Below are positions 1 to 10,063 of a stretch of 64,000 nt of DNA, piece by piece. Location of the stretch: positions 22,460,942 to 22,524,941 of the forward strand of contig JAJEKV010000002.1 of assembly GCA_021234155.1 (NCBI GenBank). The letters run 5' to 3'. Origin of the DNA: Isoetes taiwanensis. Its lineage: Eukaryota > Streptophyta > Lycopodiopsida > Isoetales > Isoetaceae. Numbering within the stretch: the first letter of the stretch is position 1; each line of letters begins with the position of its first letter. A model generated the notes under the pieces. That model ran no database searches, was not told where the DNA came from, and saw nothing but the letters and a program-made list of their open reading frames with translations. Both the position numbers and the translations under genes were made by a program.

Positions 1-96
1 AATGTGCATATGAATATTGTCCCTATGCTATTCAATGTCATATTTGTCTAGATTATTTGTGTTGCATGACTCACTACCTGTTGTTTAAATTCTTCA
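1..96 (+). repeat. 3' end of the 5' LTR of a Ty1/copia element
   Basis: Bases 1-96 match 4030-4125 with only 4 mismatches (near 46, 58 and 76-77), and both copies end in TTCTTCA. Directly after the first copy comes a primer-binding-site-like sequence. This is the terminal part of the left LTR; the rest lies before the window. About 4% divergence over 96 bases suggests the insertion is not recent, but the sample is short. Confidence 0.85.
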
Positions 97-97
97 T

Positions 98-109
98 TGA
101 TATCAGAGC
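98..109 (+). promoter_or_regulatory. copia primer binding site (initiator Met tRNA type)
   Basis: TGATATCAGAGC starts two bases after the LTR end. It differs by one base from TGGTATCAGAGC, the usual plant copia site complementary to the 3' end of initiator methionine tRNA. Position and sequence together fix the left LTR boundary. Confidence 0.8.
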
Positions 110-2180
110 TACAGATCCAAGGAAAAGCAACTATGTCTAGCAGATTTGAAGCAAACTTGCTTAATGGCATTGAAGTATTCAAGGGGGAAACTGGTTTCCA
201 ACTCTGGAAAAAGGGACTAACACCAATGATGAAAAATTCAAGTATGTTGGCTGCATCTTAGGTAAGCACACCAAACTTCCCTTTAAGAAATCATGGAAAA
301 GAGCAAGCTGAACCTGCAAATGTGATTGATTATGAAGAAGATGAAGATATGGACACTAGACAGATTTTAACTGATTCGAATGTTGTTGATTTTGAAAATG
401 TGCAGTCTGAAGCCCTAGCTGACCAACAAGATGAAAATCAAAGTAAATTCTTGAAGAGAAGAAAAAGGAATGAAGCAGAAATACTACAAGGGGAAGTTGG
501 TGCCAACCTTGAAGCCTTTGGACGAGATGGCTTGGGAAAGAGTAAAAGACTTAGAGAAAAAGAAGGTGAGATACTTGGCCTCTTTGAAATTTTAATGCAT
601 CTGGATGTGTCTGTGCCTAAAACCTATGATGAAGCAATGTCATCCCCTGATTGCAAGAATTGGCTAAAAGCTATACAAGAGGAAATACATTCTTTTGATA
701 GGATAAACACTTATGAAGTTGTAGATATGCCCAGTGACAAAAACATTGTTGGAAATAAATGGTTGTTCAAGATTAAAACCCAAGCAAATGGAGTAACACC
801 CAAATTTAAGGCCAGATTGGTAGCCCAAGGCTTTACTCAGAGGTATGAGCAGGATTATGAAGAAACATTTTCCCCACTTGTAAAAATGAACAGCATAAGG
901 ATGATGTTGTCAATTGCAAATGCAACAAACTTAGAGGTACATCATATGGATGTGACCACAGCATTTTTTTAATCCAAAATTGGAAGAGGAAGTATATATG
1001 AAAGTGCCTCCAGGATTTGAAAAAAAAAAACAGGGAAGGTTTGGAAACTTAACAAGGCAGTATATGGTCTTAAACAATCCCAAGAGAATGGTACAAGTGT
1101 ATAGATTCTTTTCTTGGGGAACAAGGCTTTATCAAACTGCAAAATGATGGTAACCTTTATAAATTTCAAAAAGGAGTTGAATGGTGCATAATAGCACTTT
1201 ATGTAGATGATAACATTATGGTGGCAAATGATATGAAAATTCTGGAGCATTGCAAGAATATTCTGAAAACCAAATTCAAGATGTCAGATCTTGGTGAGTT
1301 GAAAAAATTCTTGGGAATAGAAGTACATAGAGATAGAGCAAACAAAGTTCTGACCTTAACTCAGAAGGGTCAGATTGAAAGAATGCTCAGCAAATTCAAA
1401 ATGAATGATTGCAATATTAGCAAAACACCTATAGTACCAGGTTGCAAAATTTCAGCAAGAATGTGTCCAAAAACAGATTCTGAACGAGAAGAGATGAGCA
1501 CTGTGCCTTACATGTCACTAATTGGTTGTTTATCTTATGTGGCTAACTACACTAGACCAGACATAGCCTATGTAGTAAACATGCTAAGCAGATACAATAA
1601 TGATCCAGGAAAAGAACACTGGATAGTAGCAAAACAAGTTTTGAGATATTTAAAAGGTACAATGAATCATGGCATTAGGTATAGCACTGAAAATTTGCAG
1701 CTATTTGCTTATTGTGATGCTGATTGGGGAGGAGACCTTGACACAAGGAAATCCACATCAAGTTATCTGACCATTCTAGGAGGAGCTCCTATTAGCTGGA
1801 AATGCAAAAAACAGAATGCCACAGCTATGTCAAGTGCTGAGGCTGAATATGCTTCAGCTGTGTTAGCAACAAAAGAAGTAATATGGGAAAGAAGACTGTT
1901 GATTGAACTTGGTTACAATCAAAACAAAGCCACTGAGTTATACTGTGATAGCACAAGCTGCATAGCAATGATAAAAGATCCAGTATTTCATGAAAGGTCA
2001 AAGCACATAGAATTAGAACTTCATTTTATCAGGGAAATAGTTGGGAAGGATATAATCAAATTGATATATGTGAATACAACAAAGCAGTTGGCATACATGC
2101 TCACAAAGCCTTTACCAGAAAGAAGGTTTACAGAATTAAAATGCCTGATACAGTGTTTGGATTATAACATGAAGGGGGAA
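98..2180 (+). mobile_element. Ty1/copia internal region, deleted gag-integrase, RT and RNase H retained
   Basis: A gag-like start (ATG at 132, MSSRFEANLLNGIEVFKG) runs into a stop within about 45 codons. The next recognisable coding is already the linker before reverse transcriptase, so most of gag, protease and integrase is missing. RT begins near 610 (YDEAMSSPDCKNWLKAIQEE), with KWLFKIK and KARLVAQGFTQ, and breaks at T and A runs near 961-970 and 1019-1030. It resumes with YVDD near 1201. RNase H follows (CDADWGGDLDTRKSTSSYL near 1711; SSAEAEYAS near 1840; SKHIELELHFIRE near 2000). The end near 2170 is a polypurine tract, GAAGGGGGAA, immediately before the 3' LTR. The protein cannot be made intact because of the two frameshifts and the deletion. 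Confidence 0.9.
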
Positions 2181-4125
2181 TGTGAAATGAATCATGTTAT
2201 AATGGTATGCTGCACTTTGAAATTATGATCACTTATGTGAGACTATGTTGAAGCTAAGAATTGATGCATTGAGGTTAATGGTAACCTATATTTTATTGCT
2301 TAAGACCATATGGTGCAAAGGGTCTAGGTAGACCATGGTCGAAGGAATACCAAATACAATAATAGTAAACAAGGCTGATGGTTGACACGAAGTTATTTTT
2401 TAAAGGGGGAAAATACTTTCAAAAGTCCAGATTAAGAATCTATGAAAATAGAGCTCGATCGGTCCGCCATGACGGCCGGATCCCGATCTATAACTACAAT
2501 GAAGAAGGATTTATTTGTTATCGACAATTAACCTGTGCATGCAGGGTGTTGAAGTGCAAATCCGACCAACTGTAGAAGGATTTGGAGACGGGTCAACTGT
2601 GCTACAGTAACCCGGTCAATCCCATTGCTACAGTGAAAGTACTATAGCAATTCAAAGGTTTGGAAATATTCTTCGAAGTTGATTGATTGATTGAGATCAC
2701 GCCGTTTGAAGACCCTTAGGTCCATTTGGCGACAAAAACTAGTACATTGTATAAAAAATTGGACATATTAGACTATGACTCAAAGAACTCCACAAACTGG
2801 AGAAGATCAATAGCGAATGGTCTGTGCGCCCACCAAGCTTGGAGGTAGCCCCCTATCTTTGATGGGTCATCAAAAATTCAGAAAAGGATGTTGTATGGAT
2901 ATCAAACTCCTCTCTTAAATCTGTAAAGTTTGGATATTCTAAGAAGGCATGCTGCTCATCTTCTACAACCATCCTCCAACAACAAGGACAGATTCTTTGC
3001 CACCTTGGAGTGCCTTCTTCTCGTCCCATCTCGATCTCTAGCCCATGGGAGCTCAATCTAGTTTGAGCTATGAGTTTCCGTTTTCCTTTTCCAAGATTTG
3101 CGTTTAAATAGTCTTGTCCTGCTTATACCAGCATGGGATTCACTTCCTTTTTATAAAAATCCATCTTCACCCCACAATCATACCATAGCTTTCTAGTTAC
3201 CTGCTCTGTGATCAAGTCTCTCATGCCAATGTGAGTATCGGGCAAACTATTTACGTCAATCCCCATTGGTCTGCCCAACAAGCGAGCTGCTTAAACCACC
3301 CTGGACAATTTTGTTTTGATGATTCTAGTAATGCACGGTGAGGAATCCTACTGGGTTCTAGATCTTTGATACGTCGAAGGTATTCAAGAGTCTGACAGAG
3401 AGCCTCTGCTTCCAATGGCAGTAATCCTGTTTCAGCAAGTAGCATGGCATAAGGCGTTTGTTGTTTCACCCTTAACTCTTCAAGAATAAACCTTTTCTGA
3501 ACCTTTTCTACCTCCTTCCACATACGTCTAGAAAGACCTGGACTCCATGCTGGGGAGCCATACAGTACAACTGTTTGCACTAGCGTCTTGTACATCAATT
3601 TCCTGATATCCCATTTATCTATATTCATGTTTCTCCAAATGCTCATGACACCATACAGTGCCCTCATACCTCCAGAGACTCGTTTTTGAACTCCTGTATT
3701 CCACTTATAATCATTTGAGAAATCCAAACCAAGATATTCATATTGCTTTACTTGCTCTAAGGTTTCTTCTTCCAGTGTCATGCTTACGAATTTTCTGGTC
3801 CCAACCACCATCACTTTCGTTTTTGTTTTGTTCACAGTCATGCCCGATGCCTTACAGAAATTCTCCAATGTGATCAACTGTTTCTGCAATCCCATCTCTG
3901 TTCTGGAAAGTAATACCACGTCAGTTATGAAGGACAAATCATATGTGAATATTGATATAAACAATGGTGATATCTAGATTATTTGGTATTGATCTAGACC
4001 ATTTATTATTTGAAGTTGAGAATCAAAGAAATGTGCATATGAATATTGTCCCTATGCTATTCAATGTCATATTTCTCTAGATTATTTATGTTGCATGACT
4101 CACTGTCTGTTGTTTAAATTCTTCA
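2181..4125 (+). repeat. 3' LTR of the copia element, enlarged by a LINE insertion
   Basis: It begins TGTGAAATGA just after the polypurine tract and ends ...TTCTTCA at 4125, so it has the TG...CA ends of an LTR. The last 96 bases match window bases 1-96. The interior from about 2790 to 3965 is LINE coding sequence in the opposite direction, so the original LTR was probably about 0.75 kb. No target duplication for the LINE could be identified by eye. Confidence 0.75.
2853..3964 (-). mobile_element. 5'-truncated non-LTR retrotransposon (LINE) RT C-terminus and zinc knuckle
   Basis: Minus-strand reading from 3964 gives the C-terminal half of a LINE reverse transcriptase. It has a degraded catalytic motif (FITDVVLLS where FADDVVLLS is usual), then the thumb-type sequence KTKVMVV, QYEYLGLDFSND, KLMYKTLVQTVVLYGSPAW and a QKRFI stretch. 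After a frame break, 3056-2853 encodes CPCC...DEQHAFLEYP, the C-terminal cysteine/histidine knuckle typical of plant LINEs. Endonuclease and most of RT are absent, as expected for 5' truncation on insertion. It lies inside the copia 3' LTR and is therefore younger than that LTR. Confidence 0.8.
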
Positions 4126-4530
4126 TAAAAACCCCGCCAGTACAAACCCAGTACCATGGCATTGAGAGAGATCAGAATATTCCAGAAGTCGATAGAGCTT
4201 CTGCTACGGAAGCTCCCCTTCCAGCGCCTAGTCCGAGAGATAGCACAAGAGTATCGGACCGATCTTTGGTTCCAAACCTTTGCTATGCTCGCTCTTCAGG
4301 AGGCCGCCGAAGATTACCTTGTGGCACTTTTTGGTGATGCCAACCTTTGTGCTATCCATGCTAAGAGGGTTACCATCATGCCAAAGGACCTGGCATTGGC
4401 ACGGCGCTCATGTGGACTTACCACATCATTGCAGATCGAAAGTCCAAAAAGAAAACGCATGTTCTATATGAACTTGCTGAGTACTTTATGGATGATTTCA
4501 TCGACTGAACTCCCAGAGGAAGTATAACAA
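4126..4530 (+). pseudogene. histone H3-like fragment (residues about 37-129) interrupted by the copia element
   Basis: Immediately after the LTR end the frame reads [16 protein letters not shown], matching H3 from Lys37. It continues through [40 protein letters not shown] and [22 protein letters not shown] (Arg129 at 4405-4407). This covers the alpha-N helix and histone fold. It follows canonical H3 rather than CENH3 in loop 1 and in [16 protein letters not shown]. The normal IRGERA tail is absent; after 4407 the sequence changes character. The H3 N-terminal tail is not in the window and is expected on the far side of the left LTR. There are no introns. It is broken by the insertion and so cannot make normal H3. 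Confidence 0.85.
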
Positions 4531-4971
4531 TTGCTTCAGTTCCACCAGGAGACCATTGAGCTAGTTGATGCCTTCTTGCGCTTGCGACATCTTATGTTGC
4601 AAAAGGCCCCATCACAGCCACCAACTGAAGCTTTTGTTGCCATGGGACCTCACGTTTCAAATATTAATATGGTAGACATTCCTTCAAAATCAAATGAGGA
4701 AGGGGAAGATCTTTGTGATAACAAAGAACATGTCAAGGAGGAAAAGCAAGAAGCTAAGGAAGACGAGGTCACCATGAATCTCGAGAAGGAGGTAGCCACC
4801 TCTGTTATTCCGGAGGTTAGTACTTTAGGGAATCACACCACCCGCTTCATCCTTTCAGCTCTCAAGCAAGGACAAGTCCTTTTAACCATCATCCAATTAA
4901 ATTGGGATTATGTCAACTCCAAAATCACGCCAACCTGCTGTTGTCTTCTAGGGGGTTTTTGTTTTTTTTAA
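4408..4971 (+). pseudogene. unknown coding tail after the H3-like fold
   Basis: After H3 Arg129 a second frame is open from 4409, with a Lys-rich stretch (RKSKKKTH) then [15 protein letters not shown] and a stop. A third frame from 4531 gives FHQETIELVDAFLRLRHLMLQ followed by a long acidic, lysine-rich segment (EEKQEAKEDEV). These three pieces look like one coding region joined through indels at about 4407 and 4510, which would make an H3 fold with a C-terminal extension of some 180 residues. I do not recognise the tail. It ends near a T-rich tract at 4960-4985. It may be a separate gene fused by chance. Confidence 0.4.
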
Positions 4972-5221
4972 TCTTTTTTTTTTTTACTTCAAAAATAACA
5001 TAAGGTTGCGATTCACGTGTGACGTTTCATATGCGAATTGAAATATGCAAAAATGAAGAGCAAGTTGCTAACATAGATGAGACCAAAATTGAAGAGCATT
5101 TAGATGATAATATTAGGTTTGATAATAACAGATTGCATTATTTGCGAGTCAATTCCAAACTCGAAATTATCGATACATGACACAAATATCATACAAAAAT
5201 ATCATATATTCCAATAAAATA
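4972..5221. other. AT-rich spacer
   Basis: A T tract at 4971-4985 is followed by AT-rich sequence. No coding, RNA gene or repeat was recognised. Confidence 0.6.
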
Positions 5222-5842
5222 TTAAGGGATCAATCCATGTTTTTCCACGTATTTAACAAGGTGTGGTTCCATGTCGGCCGTTCTATCCAGTTCTGGGTAT
5301 GAATCTAACACTTCACCCACCGTCATCCCCATAGCCAAATTATGCATAATAGACACAAACTTCACCAGAAAATCATCTGTCGCAAAGTTTTTTGGATCGT
5401 AAGATGGTGGATTCAGGGCCTGCGTTTGATTGTAGAAGCATTTGAGAGCATCATCATCCACTATGATTATATCATCCTTATTCTCGATACCAAGTTCGTC
5501 CATCATGTTACTCAAGTGTTTGATGAAGATAGGCTTGCCTGTTGGATCCTTGGGATTAGTGAACTTCACACATTTGTTCTGATCCCAAAAGGTCAACCAA
5601 TGTTTACGCATTTCCCCCAGTGCCTCCAAAGTATCCTTGATGTTCCTTAGTTCCATGGATGACCAAATACCAACTCGAAATTACCTGAATGCCTCATCTA
5701 GCATCTCCTTCAGATCCACTTGGTGTTTGATTCTACTGGTGTCTGATGAAACTGATCTCTAGCCACTTTATTTTTCGGAAAAGTCTTGCAAAGGACTCCG
5801 TTTAGGTCAAACACCACAATCTTCTTAGAAACGCAATGCAAG
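5222..5842 (-). pseudogene. FCP1/NIF-type HAD phosphatase-like domain, last exon, two lesions
   Basis: From the acceptor at 5843-5845 the exon reads SLHCVSKKIVVFDLNGVLCK. DLNGVL matches HAD motif I as it appears in plant FCP1-homology proteins (first Asp kept, second replaced by Asn). A one-base frameshift near 5718 and a TAA near 5686 break it. It then resumes as FRVGIWSSMELRNIKDTLEALG and ends in an open 144-codon block (5656-5222) containing WDQNKC, KHLSNMMDELG, IIIVDDDALKCF and NPPSYDP. The order motif I, IWSS, DD, NPPSY is that of the NLI-interacting-factor phosphatase domain, which in known members removes phosphate from serines of RNA polymerase II or small substrates. As it stands it is probably dead. 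It is joined in phase to the acidic exon upstream. Confidence 0.65.
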
Positions 5843-6053
5843 CTGAAACATCAAACATGTATCTGGTCAGCAAGATACGATAACACAAACAATACAAACG
5901 CGCCAAGCGTGATTTGGGTTAGTCTTAACCAAATCGCGCTCGGCGTGATTTAGTTTGACAACGAAAAATAATCAAAGCACGCCTGGCGCGATTTAATTCA
6001 AAGGTAATACAAATTAAATCACGCGTGGCGCGACTTCGTGGGCAAGGCCATAC
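5843..6053 (-). other. phase-2 intron carrying four short palindromes
   Basis: On the minus strand the donor is GATAG|gtatgg (intron from 6053) and the acceptor is gatgtttcag|CTTGC (to 5843). Removing it joins ...ETEDDS to LHCVSKKIVVF without a frame change. The intron contains four copies of the CACGCCaGGCGTG family, at 5899-5911, 5935-5947, 5978-5990 and 6020-6032. Confidence 0.65.
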
Positions 6054-6532
6054 CTATCATCTTCAGTTTCGCTGCCGTCGTCGGCGTCATTCTCCCCGTC
6101 GCCACCCTTAATCTTCGTGCTCTTCTGACTGTTAGAATTGTTATTTTCTATTAGTTCCGCTGCGTCCTTCACAACTGACATTATTTTACTATTGATTTGG
6201 CAAACCTGTGAATCACTAGAGTCGCCTTGGTTGCCTTCAGTTTCGGTTTCCCTGTCAATTAGTTCATTGTTAACCTGTGAATCTACTCTATTGTTGCTTG
6301 CATCACCCTGAAGGGACACATAGATATTCCCTAAGTTCGCCGCAATCACATTACTTTGAGCAGCCAGTTTAGCAGCCACTTGGTCATTGCTTTCCTTATC
6401 AGGCTGCGTATTACTAGTTCCCTCACCAGAACCATCGTCCACTTTTGAATTGGACAAGTCTACGAGACTTTTGATTGCTAAAGATTTCAGGTTGCCATAA
6501 GGGCCTTTAGGAGATTTGGCAAGCACATGCAT
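6054..6532 (-). CDS. acidic, Asn/Ser-rich linker exon of the ParB-like/FCP1 gene
   Basis: This is an open minus-strand stretch with no folded domain. It is rich in Ser, Asn, Asp and Glu (DDGSGEGTSNTQPDKES; GGDGENDADDGSETEDD). It ends at a good donor, and its phase agrees with the FCP1-like exon that follows. It sits between the possible methylase C-terminus (6690-6487) and the phosphatase-like domain, so it is probably a disordered linker. The boundary with the preceding segment near 6490-6530 needs a one-frame change, so the upstream part is broken. Confidence 0.4.
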
Positions 6533-7210
6533 GAGGAATGTTCAAGAAAGTCTTTGGCCTGCTCATCACTCACAAAGTAGTGACATCTTCTAACACCCAT
6601 AAGAGCCTCTCGGGCAATATAACCCCCAACATGAAGCTCCAAGCAGGTTGTATCAATTGGAGCAAATGCCTCGACGAGGTAAGTAGCCATAGACGGGGGA
6701 AATCCATTTTTATTTAAGGGGCCCTTCTCTTTAGTTTGTAGCTCCTACTTGATTTCCCCACTTAGGAGGGGGTCCCGATCCTCATCCTCTTCTGACTCAT
6801 CCTGTTCTGACTGATCCTGATCCGTATGATAGAATCTTAAGTCTGGATCATCTAGAAGAAAACATTCCCATGCACTGCTATTGTCACCCTTGGCCTTAGC
6901 AATATCATATTCCTCGTCTGACAGCATGGCTATCATAATAAAGATCACATGTGCCATCTTCCGCTCGCTTCGCAGACTCATTATCCTTAACATCATATAT
7001 TAGGCATCCCTTCCTAATAACTTTGAGGCACTCCGGATCATGAGCGTGGATGGATAGTGCATGCGAATGTGACTCACCTGAAGGACAAACGATGACAATA
7101 GTGAAGGATCTCTCGGTTGTCAATCCTATACAATAAAAAGAAGTCATTGTAGTCCTTCTAGTTCATGCCCATATCTCCTCTCCCACCCCTGCTGTCCAAC
7201 ACAAAGAGTG
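6487..7210 (-). pseudogene. possible beta-class N4/N6 DNA methylase relic, frameshifted
   Basis: Fragments in several frames read, in gene order: LDSRGGRGDMGMN and KDYNDFF; LTTERSFTIVIVCPSGESH (7147-6905); SDEEYDIAKAKGDNSSAWECF (6996-6745); then YLVEAFAPIDTTCLELHVGG and SDEQAKDFLEH (6690-6487). The last piece has the spacing of the late motif I of permuted methylases (usual form D-x-F-x-G-x-G-T-T then GR-x-x-x-x-E). The order, with the SAM-binding motif last, is that of beta-class enzymes. A clear S/TPPY or DPPY motif was not found and the glycines of motif I are not conserved. The assignment is tentative. At least three frame changes make this segment non-functional. Confidence 0.3.
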
Positions 7211-8062
7211 ATATATTTTTAAGGCAAGAAGTTGATTCTGGCAAGAGACCTTTGTACCCAATGGAGACCTAATCTTTGGGCGGTGTCTTCTTCTCCGATA
7301 ATCTTCTTCACAAGGGCCACTTTTCTTCTCAACTTCGGCGGAACCTTAGGGGGTAGAGTCTCTTTATGTTTTGTATTTTTAGCCTTCCAATTCTTTAGGA
7401 AGTCCTTTGACCAGAATACAAACTTCTTGATGTCATCATTACTGACCTTGTATTTGTCCAACAATCCAATTTCGGATAATGCCACATCCCCAGATAGCCT
7501 TTGTAACTTCGGCTCCTACAAACCGACTTCATTGTCGTACATCCTTCACATGGTTGCAGCACTCAACGAAGGACATCCTATCCTTAGTGAAAGCACTCTT
7601 CTTGTATAAGACTTCCTTCTTTAAGCACCGATCTAAAACCCAAATGGTCTCAAATCGTCTAGCCCCCGAGTCTTTCTCATCTCTGTCACATTCAAGTCAA
7701 AGATGCTTACATCAACGGGAGGCACCCTACCCATAGTATCGGCGGCTTCCCTTGTGCATAAACGTCCCGAATTCATTCCACTTTTGCCATAATCGCCTCC
7801 TTACAAAACACAATCTTATCATGAAGTGCGTTTGGGCCTGACACGCTAGATGAGCTTTTCGGGAAGGATCTGCAATGTCATCACCACCTTTTTCTTTGAT
7901 TTTCTTCTTTGTTTTCTTCTTCTCCTCAGTATAATTGTCTGCATGCGGCGAGTCCGCTCCGCCAGTTTGAAAGCCTCGGACTTTGACCCGCATGCGGTGG
8001 GTAATGGGCAGCCATATTCCACCCACTGTTGATGGGCGTGGCGCAGTTGCTCCACGTATGGA
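7211..8062 (-). pseudogene. middle part of the ParB-like gene, unknown domain, frameshifted
   Basis: The exon starts after the acceptor ttttggcag at 8063 and continues in phase from the ParB-like exon: SPYVEQLRHAHQQWVEYGCP, then a Lys/Arg-rich stretch, with a stop at 7846. The rest is readable only by switching frames: EEKKKTKKKIKEKGGDDIAD, then ALHDKIVFCKEAIMAKVE, VDVSIFDLNVTEMRKTRGLD, LDRCLKKEVLYKKSAFTKDR, and a long open block at 7485-7219 with DKYKVSNDDIKKFVFWSKDF. I count about five frame changes. I do not recognise the fold. Confidence 0.5.
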
Positions 8063-8418
8063 CTGCCAAAAGTACAGGCATTGAACCAGTATTAGAGACA
8101 AGAAACACGCCGCGCGCGATTTCAATAGAAAAGATCAACCTCAAAGCACGCCTGGCGTGAAATGAATTAAATACCAATGCAATTCATGCCAGGCGTGCTT
8201 TCGAATCGGTTGAATTCACGCCAGACGTGCTTTCAAATGAAACCAAATCACGCCAGGCGTGCTTTCAAATCAAACCAATTCACGCCAGACGTGCTTTACC
8301 ATTTCACGCCTGGCGTGATTTGGTTTCATTTGAAAGCACACCTGGCGTGAATTGGTTTCATTTGAAAGCACGCCTGGCGTGAAGATTAAAATGCTAACAT
8401 CCTAATGCAGTCAATTAC
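8063..8418 (-). other. intron with a 32-bp periodic palindrome array forming a long hairpin
   Basis: The donor is ACAAAAG|gtaatt (first intron base 8418) and the acceptor is tttggcag (8063). Splicing completes a Ser codon (AG|T). Most of the intron is the CACGCCaGGCGTG array at 8106-8381. Confidence 0.75.
8185..8383. repeat. inverted array of 32-bp units around a 13-bp palindrome
   Basis: Left units start at 8185, 8217, 8249 and 8281; right units start at 8305, 8337 and 8369. The step is exactly 32 bp within each arm. Each unit is a CACGCCaGGCGTG-type box followed by CTTTCAAATGAAACCAA or its complement. Bases 8215-8295 and 8303-8383 are inverted copies of 81 bases with about 6 mismatches and a 7-base loop, so a transcript could form a near-perfect 81-bp stem. 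Confidence 0.9.
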
Positions 8419-9559
8419 CTTTTGTATAGAAATGTCTTCCCCATTTCATTCAAAGTTGCACTAATCTCAGCCAAATCTGCAGGTGAAGTATTGCCATCCA
8501 AGAGACGACATCTCCTATACGCATAGTGATTGTAGAACACGGTTTGACCTGTTTGTTCTGCCTGCCTGATGAGGGCCTTTTGTGCCTCAACGGAATGCTG
8601 CCCGTCGATGATGACGAATTTAATATCATCATTTAATAATAGCTTCTCGACGTTCGTCCACACAGCAGGCTTGTTCGAGATTATATCCCAAGGTAGCACA
8701 TCCGTTGGCATAGGCATTTGACCTGGATTACTAATCATGATCTGAACAATCTCCATGGCATGTGCTGGATCATATCTTCTGCTAACATAAATGGAGCTTG
8801 GTGAACGGATGAGGGACTTCACATGGATCGCAAAAGTTTCCTTAAGACCCAATGGATAATGGTCAGAGTACTTATTCAGCTTGTTCATGGCCTCTAGCTG
8901 CGCCACCCTGTCCTGTTCATTTTCAAAAACAGAAGGCTCCATGCCTTCGACAACTGCAGGAAGAACATCCCTACCTAGATTTAGGACCCTCTTAGAAGCT
9001 TTCAAGTCAGCTAATTCCCTAGCTAGCTGCAAATAGTGACTTGGTGTCGGTTTATTGAACATGCCTCTACGCACAACTGTAACCCCTTGGCAAATAGATA
9101 CTGGCATAACTGCTACATTGGTGGGCCAGCCATACTTAAAACATGTCTCACCGTTCACATCTGTCCTCATGAACGTATCCTTGTATGCAGTAGCTCTACA
9201 GTGAGTAAGTCTGAGCAGATCTTTCTTCTGCTTATGTGTAATCTCCAAGAGCAATTTGCAGTTGGTATCATCCTCTTCCTCACAAGAGATTAGGATCCCT
9301 TGTTTGGTCATCTTGTCTGCTTCCTTTTTCCTCGAGAAGAGAGTTAAGTCGAGCTTGCCATTTGTCTTGGCAAGGTCAGCGTACCACTCGGCACCCTCGT
9401 CCATTTCCTCTTCAGGGCACGCAGGGTCAGTGGTTGCTATAAGAATCGGCCCTTCATCATCTAATGTGAGATCATATGGTATTGTATCTGGGTCGTCTAC
9501 CCTTGCTTTCTTACCAGGAATAGACCCCGAATTATTAGGGGTTTTCTTCCTCTTGGGCA
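8419..9559 (-). CDS. ParB/DGQHR-like domain exon of a multi-exon gene
   Basis: This is an open exon of about 380 codons. The N-terminus carries a basic, nuclear-signal-like cluster (PKRKKTPNNSGSIPGKKAR), then an acidic segment. The C-terminal half contains YVSRRYDPAHAMEIVQIM, then FVIIDGQHSVEAQKALIRQ. This order (Arg-containing helix, spacer with P-x-x-V, then IDGQHxxxA) matches the ParB N-terminal/DGQHR fold, in which the equivalent of IDGxxRxxA binds a nucleotide or DNA. The usual Arg after DGQH is Ser here. A start at GTG 9560 is not credible; the segment is internal and begins at the acceptor ttcttttgcag. Splice phases match on both sides. Unlike the downstream exons it has no lesion. Confidence 0.6.
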
Positions 9560-10063
9560 CTGCAAAAGAAGATGAACATTGGGATTATTGTATTTTCCAG
9601 AACAAGAGATCATGCTTGGCATGAATTTGAACCTAAATTAGTATAATTGACGCTTGGCGTGTTCGTAGCTCTTACTGTATACCATGCTATGCGTGAATTC
9701 GAAGCTAAATTAGTATGCATCCACATTTTAAGCTACGTACCCTTTATGAATCCATATTTCTCACTATTTAACCTCAACCTCATTGAACACTGCTATCTCA
9801 AACTGTCAAACCTCCAGCTCTAAATAGGTGTGTACCCCTCTGTTAAAAACTACTAAGAACTATATTCTATAAAAACAGAGCAAAATTATGTCCTAAAAAA
9901 CAGACAATCAGAGCATTAACTGAAGGTAATAATTTGAATTCATGCAAAGCATAATAACTCAAATTCATGCAAACCATATTAACTGAGGGCAAGGAAATAA
10001 CTCAAATTCATGCAATGCATAATACTCTCCATACACTGTGTATTCAGAAGGCAAATTAAATAC
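9560..10063 (-). other. phase-1 intron of the ParB-like gene
   Basis: The donor is ATTCAAG|gtattt and the acceptor is ttcttttgcag|TGCCC. Joining gives ...ETPIQ-V-PKRKK without a frame change. It holds three decayed palindrome boxes at 9611-9623, 9649-9661 and 9683-9695. Confidence 0.7.

Noticed and set aside
4126-4407. Centromeric histone CENH3
   Set aside because: ALREIR, TDLWFQ and [16 protein letters not shown] follow canonical H3; the longer loop 1 and RRVTLMRKD typical of plant CENH3 are absent.
5222-5656. NPPSY as a methylase catalytic motif
   Set aside because: It lies in the FCP1-type HAD domain after IIIVDDD, where family members carry a similar NP-x-x-Y segment, and is far from the methylase-like relic.
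8185-8383. CRISPR array
   Set aside because: The 13-bp palindrome plus constant spacing looks CRISPR-like, but the spacers are copies of each other, the array inverts at its centre, it lies in a spliced plant intron and there are no cas genes.
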